Below, piece by piece: positions 49,840 to 57,670 of a DNA stretch of 64,000 nt (position 1 is its first letter; each line of letters opens with the position of its first letter). The translations under genes were made by a program, and so were the position numbers. The stretch is from Bradyrhizobium sp. ORS 285. GTDB taxonomy: Bacteria > Pseudomonadota > Alphaproteobacteria > Rhizobiales > Xanthobacteraceae. The notes under the pieces were generated by a model. It saw only the letters and a program-made list of their open reading frames with translations. It searched no databases and was not told where the DNA came from. The DNA lies in contig NZ_LT859959.1 in NCBI RefSeq assembly GCF_900176205.1, positions 1,116,001 to 1,180,000 of the forward strand, written 5' to 3'.

Positions 49840-50258
49840 AGACCTGCCTTGCGATGACTACCGCCGTGATCGCTACGATCGCGAGCGGTACGTAAAATCC
49901 GGCGACCAGCTGAAGAACGCAGACCAGTATGACGAACCAGGGTCGGTCTTTTTGGCCATGTTGAAGCTCGGAGACCTATCCCAGCCTTCGGCAGCGACCG
50001 TATCGAAACTCTGCGGGAAGCGGCGCTCCAGCTGGAGATAGCGCGCATCAAGGAAAGTGAAGGCCGTGATCGGCACCAGGGTCAACAGCGCTACGACGGG
50101 ACGCGAAGGGTAATGGCGAAGCCGGCGATGGCAACCGAGATGGTGACGCAGTAGTTTTTCAGGGTGGCGCATTAAGACGACATGCGACTCACCACCGCCT
50201 GGATCATTTCCAGGTGTTTCACCCTCAGATCCGCAACCTTTTCGGGAGACAGCTGCAT
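49829..50258 (-). pseudogene. Small membrane protein paired with the TIR-like gene, inactivated
   Basis: The frames reconstruct MQLSPEKVADLRVKHLEMIQ AVVSRMSS, a TAA stop, then LKNYCVTISVAIAGFAITL, VVALLTLVPITAFTFLDARY LQLERRF and a second pair of hydrophobic segments ending in DKLL. The start ATG is at 50258. The family resembles the two-to-four-helix proteins often encoded just before TIR-like genes. One stop and at least two frameshifts are present. Confidence 0.6.
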
Positions 50259-50464
50259 AGTGTCAGGCTAGCCCGTACAGGGAACGCCGACAACGCGATT
50301 CCTGGAACAATCCCAGGTTTTCAATAGAAAAGGGCCCGGGAGCAAGCGCTCAACCGGAGCCTTGAAAGACTTGCCCCGAAGGTATGCAAGAGCACAGACC
50401 ATGCGGGGCCTATAGTGATATATTAGGGCATAAGATCGATAAATTCAAGGGTTTTGAGAGGGCT

Positions 50465-51153
50465 ATGCCAACTTTTACAGAGGCGATTTCAGCCGACCGA
50501 TTCAGTACCTACCGGCTTTGGGCCGGCCAGGATGAAGACCTCGCCAAGCGCCTATGCACCTTTAACGTCCAGCCTTCCGAGTCTCTGTATGGGCCTTTAC
50601 ATATGCTTGAGGTGGCGCCGCGCGTTGCCGACCGCAAGCTGACCGCAAGCTGACCGCTGTCTACGGCGTGGATTGGTTGGACGACCCCCAAGCTCTCCGG
50701 CACCATTACCGGCCGTATTGCGTAACCAAGGCCCGCGACCAACTGACGCGCGATCGAGAGGCGGGAACCCACGGAGAGATGGTAGCCGAACTGAATTTCG
50801 GTTTCTGGAGTTCGCTTTTCGGCAGGCACAGCAATCACCTTTGGCAGCATCTGCGGCCGATCTTCCAGACCAGCGGCATTCAGCGGAAAGACATTGCCGT
50901 CCAGCTCGAAAATTTGCGGGCTTTGAGAAATCGCGTCGCGCACTATGAGCCGATACTGGCGCTTCCATTGGCGCAACGCTATGCGGACATCACCACCCTC
51001 ACAGGCTGGTTGTCCCCCAGCGCCGCGGCTTGGACAAACGTGGCCTCCAAGTGGACTGGTCTATATCCTGGGGTTCCCATCCTTATCGTCGATCCGGCGA
51101 CGAATTCGACACAGGTCTCCAACGGCGTTCTGCAGTTCCTGCCGGTGATATGA
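50465..51153 (+). pseudogene. Abi-like protein (Abi_2/AbiD-AbiF type), frameshifted
   Basis: Reads MPTFTEAISADRFSTYRLWA, LAKRLCTFNVQPSESLYGPL, then after an 11-base tandem duplication (ACCGCAAGCTG twice at about 50637-50658) continues AVYGVDWLDDP, FWSSLFGRHSN and ENLRALRNRVAHYEPI. The R-N-R-V-A-H motif and overall layout match Abi-like proteins, linked to abortive phage infection in Lactococcus. The duplication shifts the frame, so the gene is inactive as it stands. Confidence 0.75.
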
Positions 51154-51246
51154 TCCCTCATGTTTGGAGCGATCAGGCGATCCGAAAGGAAGCTAAACTT
51201 CTCATTTGTTTCATGAACCGTCGATCCTCCGCACAGAGGTTTGCCC

Positions 51247-51371
51247 GTGATTAAGTTCTCAATGGATGGCAAGGCGCTCGATCCCCGCAACCTTAAGGAT
51301 GCCGTCATGGCATCGGCTTTAGAAAGCGTTGGCAAACAGATCCGCGAGAAGCTTGGGAATGTTCGCGATCC
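51247..51371 (+). pseudogene. Small unknown protein, 3' end cut by IS3
   Basis: From GTG 51247 the frame gives VIKFSMDGKALDPRNLKDAV ... IREKLGNVRDP and is then broken by the IS3 element A copy a at 51372. The segment looks like a real coding start, but I do not recognise the family. It follows the Abi-like gene on the same strand and may have belonged to the same defence cluster. Confidence 0.45.
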
Positions 51372-51453
51372 TGACCTGCCACCGAAGTTTCATCCAGCAG
51401 AATTTAGAGTCCGAGTGGGTTTGCAGTGAGGCCGAGCTTTGGACCACCCAGAA

Positions 51454-52335
51454 CTAGAGTTTTGCGCTCTGATACGGTGGCGGGCTGGTTGCGCCATCGT
51501 GGTTTTGCAGCAGAATCGGCGGTTTGTTGCCGATCGCGCCGTGCGGCCGTTCTTCGTTGTAGGACCTGCGCCAAGTCTCCACTTTTTCCTCGGCATCCGC
51601 AAGCGTCAGGAACCAATGGGCATTGAGACATTCCTCCCGGAAGCGTCCGTTGAACGCCTCGATGAAAGCATTGTCCGTCGGCTTGCCGGCCCTGGAGAAG
51701 TCCAGCGTGACGCCGCGCTGATACGCCCAGACGTCGAGATCGCGCGACACGAACTCGGTGCCTTGATCGACACGGATCGTTGCCGGGAATTCCACTTCAT
51801 TGCAGACTCCTTCCAGTATCTCCACGACATCGGTGCCGCGGAAAGTGAACCGAGGTGTCAGCGCTGGCGAGAATCGGGAGAAGATGTCGACGATCGTGAG
51901 CACCCGTAGCTTACGTCCGGTTGCCAACTGATAGTGGACGAAGTCCATCGCCCAGGTCTCGTTCGATCGCGTCGCCGGCCTGCGATCATCCCGCAACTTG
52001 GCCCTGACTCGACGCTTCGGCGCCTTGTTGCGTAATTGCAGGCCCAATTCGCGATAGACCCGCCGCGTCTTGTTCTGCCCGTGGCGCCATCCTTCGCGAC
52101 GAAGCACGACGTGAATGCGGCGATAACCGTAGCGGACGCGAACCTGACAGATCTCCCTGATCCGTTGTTCGAGGGCGGCCTGGTCGGAGCGACGGGATCT
52201 GTAGTGGTAGGTCGACCTGTCGAACTCCAGGGCCTCGCAGGCCCTGCGGATCGACACCTGCCACTTGCCGCAGATCTCGTCGACGAGCTTGCGCTTCCGA
52301 CTAGGCTTCACAGCTTTCGGCGGATCATGTCCTGC
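51454..52335 (-). CDS. IS3 element A OrfB transposase (rve DDE)
   Basis: The frame is open from 52455, but family homology starts around KAVKPSRKRKLVDEICGK. HTH_21 (QVRVRYGYRRIHVVLRREGW) and the integrase core follow: WAMDFVHYQLATGRKLRVL, IRVDQGTEFVSRDLD, FIEAFNGRFREECLN. It ends with the NKPPILLQNHDGATSPP tail. The exact start depends on frameshifting from orfA, as usual in IS3. Confidence 0.88.
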   Translation of the reverse strand, partial: AGHDPPKAVKPSRKRKLVDEICGKWQVSIRRACEALEFDRSTYHYRSRRSDQAALEQRIREICQVRVRYGYRRIHVVLRREGWRHGQNKTRRVYRELGLQLRNKAPKRRVRAKLRDDRRPATRSNETWAMDFVHYQLATGRKLRVLTIVDIFSRFSPALTPRFTFRGTDVVEILEGVCNEVEFPATIRVDQGTEFVSRDLDVWAYQRGVTLDFSRAGKPTDNAFIEAFNGRFREECLNAHWFLTLADAEEKVETWRRSYNEERPHGAIGNKPPILLQNHDGATSPPPYQSAKL

Positions 52336-52511
52336 AGCATCTCCTTGTCGAGCGACAGATCGGCCACCAGCTTCCTCAGCTTGCCGTTCTCGTCCTCGAG
52401 CTGCTTCAGCCGCCGCATCTCGGTCGGCAGCAGCCCGTCGTACTTCTTCTTCCAACTGAAATAGGTCGCTGGGCTGATCTCGGCCTTGCGGCAGATGTCC
52501 GTGACCGGCAC
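52308..52511 (-). CDS. IS3 element A OrfA (N-terminally shortened)
   Basis: A 67-residue frame from GTG 52511 (MPVTDICRKAEISPATYFSW, then RLKQLEDENGKLRKLVADL). The normal N-terminus (MKASKFSYAQKAFI at about 52576) is present in another frame: one base is missing at ATCTGAAGC. The same lesion is in all four element A copies. Confidence 0.75.
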   Translation of the reverse strand: MPVTDICRKAEISPATYFSWKKKYDGLLPTEMRRLKQLEDENGKLRKLVADLSLDKEMLQDMIRRKL

Positions 52512-52653
52512 GCCGTCGTTGCCCTGCTTCAGATGAACGCCTTCTGGGCGTACGAAAACTTCGAGGCCTTCATCGTCTTCCGCTCTTCCCAGCCGGGGAA
52601 TCGGCAGCGCAAGACTCTAGCCAAAAATGGTCCAGTTTCCCGGCCTCAGATCA

Positions 52654-53260
52654 TGCGTGGCGTAGTTATCCATGACCAAGCGAACGTCGAGCTCAGACGT
52701 CACTCTCGCTTCAATCTCGTCGAGGAGCTTGTGGAACTCGGCTGCGCGCAGGCGCCCCTGGCATTTGCGAATCACTCGTGGTGAGACGTTGAGGCCTACG
52801 ACATCGCGCACCCTGACCACGAAGTTCGGATCGGTCGAGAGCTTGAACGTCGCCATCCGGTGCGGCTGGAGGCCGAAGGCCCGCCAGATGCGTCGTACCG
52901 TCGATACGGATAGGCCGCTCGCCTTCGCCATGTCCCGAGGGCTGCAATGAGTGGCGTTCTCAGAGCAATTCTCCAGCGTTCTCACGATCACGGCTTCGAT
53001 GCGGGCCTCGTCAATCGTGCGAGGCGCGCCGAAGCGCGGCTCATCATGCAGCCCGGCCACGCGCTGCTCCAAAACCCCCTCGCCACTTGCCTACTGTGTC
53101 CCGCTCCACGCTTAGCTTCGCCGCCCCATCCTTGTTCTGACCGCCTTCCGCGCCGGTCAGCACGATCGGGCTCTCAAAGCCAGCACCTGCGCCGTCTTCC
53201 GCCGCTTCGTCAGCGACGTCAGTTCGGCGCGATCGTCATCGCTCAATATCAGGAGGGGGC
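52654..53260 (-). pseudogene. IS630-type transposase of a second lineage, broken
   Basis: From 53260 leftward: LILSDDDRAELTSLTKRRKT AQVLALRAR, then after a frame change RVAGLHDEPRFGAPRTIDEA, MAKASGLSVSTVRRIWRAFG and finally DVRLVMDNYATH, where the IS3 element A copy a cuts it. The remainder including the last catalytic Glu is not present at the other side of that IS3. Confidence 0.75.
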
Positions 53261-53392
53261 AAGGTGCTGAACCGCCACTGCAGCCTCCGTCGCTGTTTGC
53301 CTCAATTCTGGCACAGCGACGCAACTCCACTGCAAATCCATGAATGCAAACTTGTGACTCGTGACACCAAGGTTGTTCCATCAGGACATTTA

Positions 53393-53563
53393 ATGAGCAC
53401 ACCACGAAATGTCACCGATGAGCAGAATTCAAGGCAAAGATCGACGGCCAAATGCGAACCGCGCGAATCTTCGTTATGGAAGCAGCAACGCAAGGCGAAG
53501 AACGACGCAGCCGTTGACGACAACTCTGACGTGCCCGGCGAGCCCAAAAGTGCGAGATGCTAA
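53393..53563 (+). CDS. Small unknown ORF (doubtful)
   Basis: A 56-codon frame (MSTPRNVTDEQNSRQRSTAK ... PGEPKSARC) with a weak AGGA upstream. It is hydrophilic and has no recognised family. It may be non-coding. Confidence 0.2.
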   Translation: MSTPRNVTDEQNSRQRSTAKCEPRESSLWKQQRKAKNDAAVDDNSDVPGEPKSARC

Positions 53564-53793
53564 AATGTTTCGGAGATTTGTATGAAGGCGAGCCGGCAAC
53601 CTCAAAAATCATAAACGGTAGCTATGCACGGAGCCACTTGCCACTTTCTCTTGAGCATTTAATCTCCTTCTGTCCATTTATAGCCGCTTATTGCTCTTTT
53701 CACCCGACGACCCTTCTCAGACGTCGATACGGTGCGCACCATCGCATGGCCGGCTTTTGCGGAACCACCCGCATTAGTCCGACATCATTATTC

Positions 53794-53823
53794 GTCAGCT
53801 TCTTGCAAGCTCCCCCTGTTAGC
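53794..53823 (+). promoter_or_regulatory. tts box upstream of a small unknown gene
   Basis: GTCAGCTTCTTGCAAGCT followed by CCCCC and TTAGC. It agrees with the tts-box core at nearly every conserved base, as well as the nopC and nopE boxes do. It points rightward and ends about 50 bases before the ATG at 53875. Confidence 0.82.
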
Positions 53824-53874
53824 AGGACAGAAACACGTTGTCGCACAACGCCGCCGCTATATGGATTTAAGGGC

Positions 53875-54078
53875 ATGGATGCAGGCCTAAACAATACCGC
53901 AGCAAAGCCGCCGGAAGCTGACGCAAATACTGATAGCGCTCTAGACGGTCACGAAAAATCGTCTACAATGTTATTGCAGCGGGCATTCGAGAAAGCCCTG
54001 GTATCAGCCGCCACCCAAGTGATAACCGATTGCCAGTCAGATATGGATGATGGCATGAGCGAGCTCGATGATGGGTGA
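53875..54078 (+). CDS. Small acidic protein under a tts box; candidate T3SS-related protein
   Basis: A 67-residue protein, MDAGLNNTAAKPPEADANTD then a helical segment LLQRAFEKALVSAATQVIT and an acidic end (DMDDGMSELDDG). The N-terminus is polar and Ala/Asn/Asp-rich, as in secreted proteins. I do not recognise the family. AAGGG stands only 1 base from the ATG, a poor spacing, so the start is uncertain; no better in-frame start was found. The tts box just upstream is the main reason to believe in it. An IS3 element begins 68 bases after the stop, so a longer original gene is possible. Confidence 0.5.
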   Translation: MDAGLNNTAAKPPEADANTDSALDGHEKSSTMLLQRAFEKALVSAATQVITDCQSDMDDGMSELDDG

Positions 54079-54717
54079 ACGCGAAACCTCCTGCTTCAGT
54101 GAGAAGGCTCGGCCTGTAAGCTGAGCATGGGTACTCGCTTCATTCTAACCTGCCACCGAAGTTTCATCCAGCAGAATTTAGAGTCCGAGTGGGTTTTGCA
54201 GTGAGGCCGAATTTTGGACCACCCAGAACTAGAGTTTTGCGCCCTGATCACGGTGGCGGACTGGTTGCGCCATCGTGGTTTTGCAGCAGAATCGGCGGTT
54301 TGTTGCCGATCGCGCCGTGCGGCCGTTCTTCGTTGTAGTACCTGCGCCAAGTCTCCACTTTTTCCTCGGCATCCGCAAGCGTCAGGAACCAATGGGCATT
54401 GAGACATTCCTCCCGGAAGCGTCCGTTGAACGCCTCGATGAAAGCATTGTCCGTCGGCTTGCCGGCCCTGGAGAAGTCCAGCGTGACGCCGCGCTGATAC
54501 GCCCAGACGTCGAGATCGCGCGACACGAACTCGGTGCCTTGATCGACACGGATCGTTGCCGGGAATTCCACTTCATTGCAGACTCCTTCCAGTATCTCCA
54601 CGACATCGGTGCCGCGGAAAGTGAACCGAGGTGTCAGCGCTGGCGAGAATCGGGAGAAGATGTCGACGATCGTGAGCACCCGTAGCTTACGTCCGGTTGC
54701 CAACTGATAGTGGACGA

Positions 54718-56145
54718 GGGTCGTGTCCCCGGGCGTGGTGTAACTCGGTAGAGCAAAGCCGTCCGCCCGCGCGCTCCCCCATAGCGCTGTAGCGGGTGGA
54801 CGGCTTTGCGGTGGTCACCGGCGATTGCCCGGTAGGGTCGGGTTGCTGACACCAACCTGATTCGAGGAACCACCGATGACCGACGAGATGATGAACCTTC
54901 GCGCACTCGTGGAGAAGGCCCCGGACGCGGATCTTCTGCGCGAGATGATCGGCTTTGCAGCGCAGCGGTTGATGGAGATGGAAGTCGCCGGGCTGACCGG
55001 GGCGGCCTATGGCGAGAAGAGCTCCGAGCGTCTGGCGCAGCGCAACGGCTACCGTGACCGGACCTGGGAGACGCGGGCCGGTTCGGTCGAGCTGCGCGTT
55101 CCCAAGCTGCGCAAGGGAAGCTACTTCCCGGGCTTCCTGGAGCCGCGCCGGATGGCCGAGAAGGCGCTGACCGCCGTGATCCAGGAAGCCTACGTCCAGG
55201 GCGTCTCGACCCGTTCGGTCGACGACCTCGTGCAGGCGATGGGGATGAGCGGCATCTCCAAGAGCCAGGTGAGCCGGCTCTGTGGCGAGATCGACGACAA
55301 GGTGAAGGCCTTTCTCGCCCGTCCGATCGAAGGCGACTGGCCGTATCTGTGGATCGACGCCACCTACGTGAAGGTGCGCCAGAACGGGCGCATCGTCTCG
55401 GTCGCGGTTATCGTCGCGATCGGCGTCAACAGCGACGGCCGACGCGAGGTGCTGGGCATGGACGTCGGCCCGTCCGAGGCCGAGACGTTCTGGACCGCGT
55501 TCCTGCGCAAGCTCACACGCCGTGGACTGCGTGGCGTGCAGCTCGTGATCTCGGATGCTCACGAGGGCATCAAGGCCACCGTCGCCAAGGTGCTCAATGC
55601 CACCTGGCAGCGTTGTCGCGTTCACTTCATGCGCAACGCTCTCGCTCATGCCGGTAAGAGCGGGCGCCGCGTGGTCTCCGCCTTCATCGCCACGGCCTTT
55701 GCCCAGGACGACGCCGAGGCAGCCAAGGCGCAATGGCGCAAGGTCGCCGACCAGATCCGTCCCAACGTGCCCAAGCTCGCCGCCCTCATGGATGAGGCCG
55801 AGCCTGACGTGCTCGCCTATATGAGCTTCCCGGCACAGCACCGCGCCAAGCTGCACTCGACCAATCCAATCGAGAGGGTCAATGGCGAGATCAAGCGCCG
55901 CACCGAGGTCGTCGGCATCTTCCCAAACGAGGAAGCAATCGTCCGTCTCGTCGGTGCGATCCTGCTCGAGCAGAACGACGAGTGGGCCGTCCAGCGCGCC
56001 CGCTACATGACTCTGGAAACCATCGCGCCTTTGAGCGATGATCCCATTGCTGGCCTGCCCGCCGTGGCAGGCTGACCAGCTCGGCCCGCACCGGAATCGC
56101 CCGGTGATCCACCATGCCAGCTACACCACTCTATGGGACACGATC
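54718..56145 (+). mobile_element. IS256-family element, complete copy 2, nested in IS3
   Basis: Ends GGGTCGTGTCCC and GGGACACGATC. Target duplication GTGGACGA at 54710-54717 and 56146-56153. 1428 bases with one intact transposase gene. Removing the element and one repeat restores the orfB frame of the host IS3. Confidence 0.95.
54876..56075 (+). CDS. IS256-family (mutator type) transposase
   Basis: 399 residues, almost identical to the copy at 35075-36274 (for example RGLRGVQLV instead of RGLRGVKLV). All catalytic blocks are intact. The clean target repeats and intact gene suggest a recent insertion. Confidence 0.95.
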   Translation: MTDEMMNLRALVEKAPDADLLREMIGFAAQRLMEMEVAGLTGAAYGEKSSERLAQRNGYRDRTWETRAGSVELRVPKLRKGSYFPGFLEPRRMAEKALTAVIQEAYVQGVSTRSVDDLVQAMGMSGISKSQVSRLCGEIDDKVKAFLARPIEGDWPYLWIDATYVKVRQNGRIVSVAVIVAIGVNSDGRREVLGMDVGPSEAETFWTAFLRKLTRRGLRGVQLVISDAHEGIKATVAKVLNATWQRCRVHFMRNALAHAGKSGRRVVSAFIATAFAQDDAEAAKAQWRKVADQIRPNVPKLAALMDEAEPDVLAYMSFPAQHRAKLHSTNPIERVNGEIKRRTEVVGIFPNEEAIVRLVGAILLEQNDEWAVQRARYMTLETIAPLSDDPIAGLPAVAG

Positions 56146-56865
56146 GTGGACGAAGTCCATCGCCCAGGTCTCGTTCGATCGCGTCGCCGGCCTGCGATCA
56201 TCCCGCAACTTGGCCCTGACTCGACGCTTCGGCGCCTTGTTGCGTAATTGCAGGCCCAATTCGCGATAGACCCGCCGCGTCTTGTTCTGCCCGTGGCGCC
56301 ATCCTTCGCGACGAAGCACGACGTGAATGCGGCGATAACCGTAGCGGACGCGAACCTGACAGATCTCCCTGATCCGTTGTTCGAGGGCGGCCTGGTCGGA
56401 GCGACGGGATCTGTAGTGGTAGGTCGACCTGTCGAACTCCAGGGCGTCGCAGGCCCTGCGGATCGACACCTGCCACTTGCCGCAGACCTCGTCGAAGAGC
56501 TTGCGCTTCCGACTAGGCTTCACAGCTTTCGGCGGATCATGTCCTGCAGCATCTCCTTGTCGAGCGACAGATCGGCCACCAGCTTCCTCAGCTTGCCGTT
56601 CTCGTCCTCGAGCTGCTTCAGCCGCCGCATCTCGGTCGGCAGCAGCCCGTCGTACTTCTTCTTCCAACTGAAATAGGTCGCTGGGCTGATCTCGGCCTTG
56701 CGGCAGATGTCCGTGACCGGCACGCCGTCGTTGCCCTGCTTCAGATGAACGCCTTCTGGGCGTACGAAAACTTCGAGGCCTTCATCGTCTTCCGCTCTTC
56801 CCAGCCGGGGAATCGGCAGCGCAAGACTCTAGCCAAAAATGGTCCAGTTTCCCGGCCTCAGATCA

Positions 56866-57254
56866 CCAGCGGAGTTCGTCGACGTCGTGCTGAGCAGATC
56901 AGACGGCGACGCGCCGAACGATTGTGTCGTTCCGCCAGCGCCGATCTGCGGCAATCCGTCCGCACGCGCGATGGTGACATTTTGACGCGCGATCAGAAGA
57001 CAGTCGACGGCCTTCTCGATATCGAGATTGTTGGATAGACCGCGATCGATCAGGTTCCGCAATTCCTTGTTGTCGACTTGACGCCACCAAGCCACGAACC
57101 GGGTGGGTACAGGTGTTGTCGATCCGGTCGTGAAACGATCCGGGAGGCCGATCGCTGGCGGAGGATGCCCTGTGGTCGTTTGGCAACCAACTAATGCGCA
57201 CGCCGTCGCTAAGCAGAGCTTCTTAATAAGGCAGTTACAGACTGAACGCCACAT
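56866..57254 (-). pseudogene. NodT-type outer-membrane efflux lipoprotein, truncated by IS3
   Basis: From ATG 57254 the protein starts MWRSVCNCLIKKLCLATACA LVGC, a lipoprotein signal with lipobox LVGC. The conserved start of RND outer-membrane factors follows (LPDRFTTG, VAWWRQVDNKELRNLIDRGL, NNLDIEKA, QIGAGG). A full gene would have about 480 codons; here IS3 element A copy b cuts it after about 130. The frame then runs into the IS end. The rest of the efflux operon is not in the window. Confidence 0.8.
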
Positions 57255-57457
57255 TTGAGACTTCGTTAGCAAAGGTTGCAGGCCCGATCAGCATTTGCTT
57301 TTGGTGGTTAATATGAAGTTTCGAGACAAGCAGGATTTGTCCGGGCTCGATTCAGGACTCTGAGAAATACTGACTTTCAGCCACGCTGCAGCGAAGTTTC
57401 GCCAATTTGATGTGCCCCTGTCCGGGGTCGTACGGGGTTCTTGCTATGCATACTTAA

Positions 57458-57670
57458 GTGCAGAACCAGGGGGGATACAACGCCCTCGGAGGTGAGATGA
57501 TATCGCCGATAGATCAAGATACGGCATTGACTATCAATCGTCCAGATAGCGAGGCCAAGCCTGGATCCGCGGCGCCTACCGCAATCGATCAGCTCTCAAA
57601 AGCTATAGGCCCAACCAACTCTGTCACAGCACGAAGGCCGCCCTATCATTCTGAAGCCGGATCATTATGA
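57458..57670 (+). CDS. Small unknown ORF
   Basis: A 70-codon frame (MQNQGGYNALGGEMISPIDQ ... PPYHSEAGSL), hydrophilic, no recognised family. An inner ATG at 57497 has GAGGTGAG upstream (57488-57495) and may be the real start. It runs toward the GAF-GGDEF-EAL gene and overlaps its end by 6 bases. No tts box was seen before it. Coding status uncertain. Confidence 0.3.
   Translation: MQNQGGYNALGGEMISPIDQDTALTINRPDSEAKPGSAAPTAIDQLSKAIGPTNSVTARRPPYHSEAGSL

Larger units (their letters stand above)
51372..52653 (-). mobile_element. IS3-family element A, copy a (complete)
   Basis: Ends TGACCTGCCACCGAAG (51372) and, reversed, TGATCTGAGGCCGGGAAAC (52653). 1282 bases with orfA and orfB. No target duplication is visible, which suggests later rearrangement between the copies. 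Confidence 0.88.
54146..56865 (-). mobile_element. IS3-family element A, copy b, interrupted by IS256
   Basis: Left end TAACCTGCCACCGAAG and right end as in the other copies. orfB is split by the IS256 element at 54718-56145: the C-terminal part lies at 54248-54717 and the N-terminal part with orfA at 56154-56723. The sequence is otherwise nearly identical to copy a. Confidence 0.9.
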
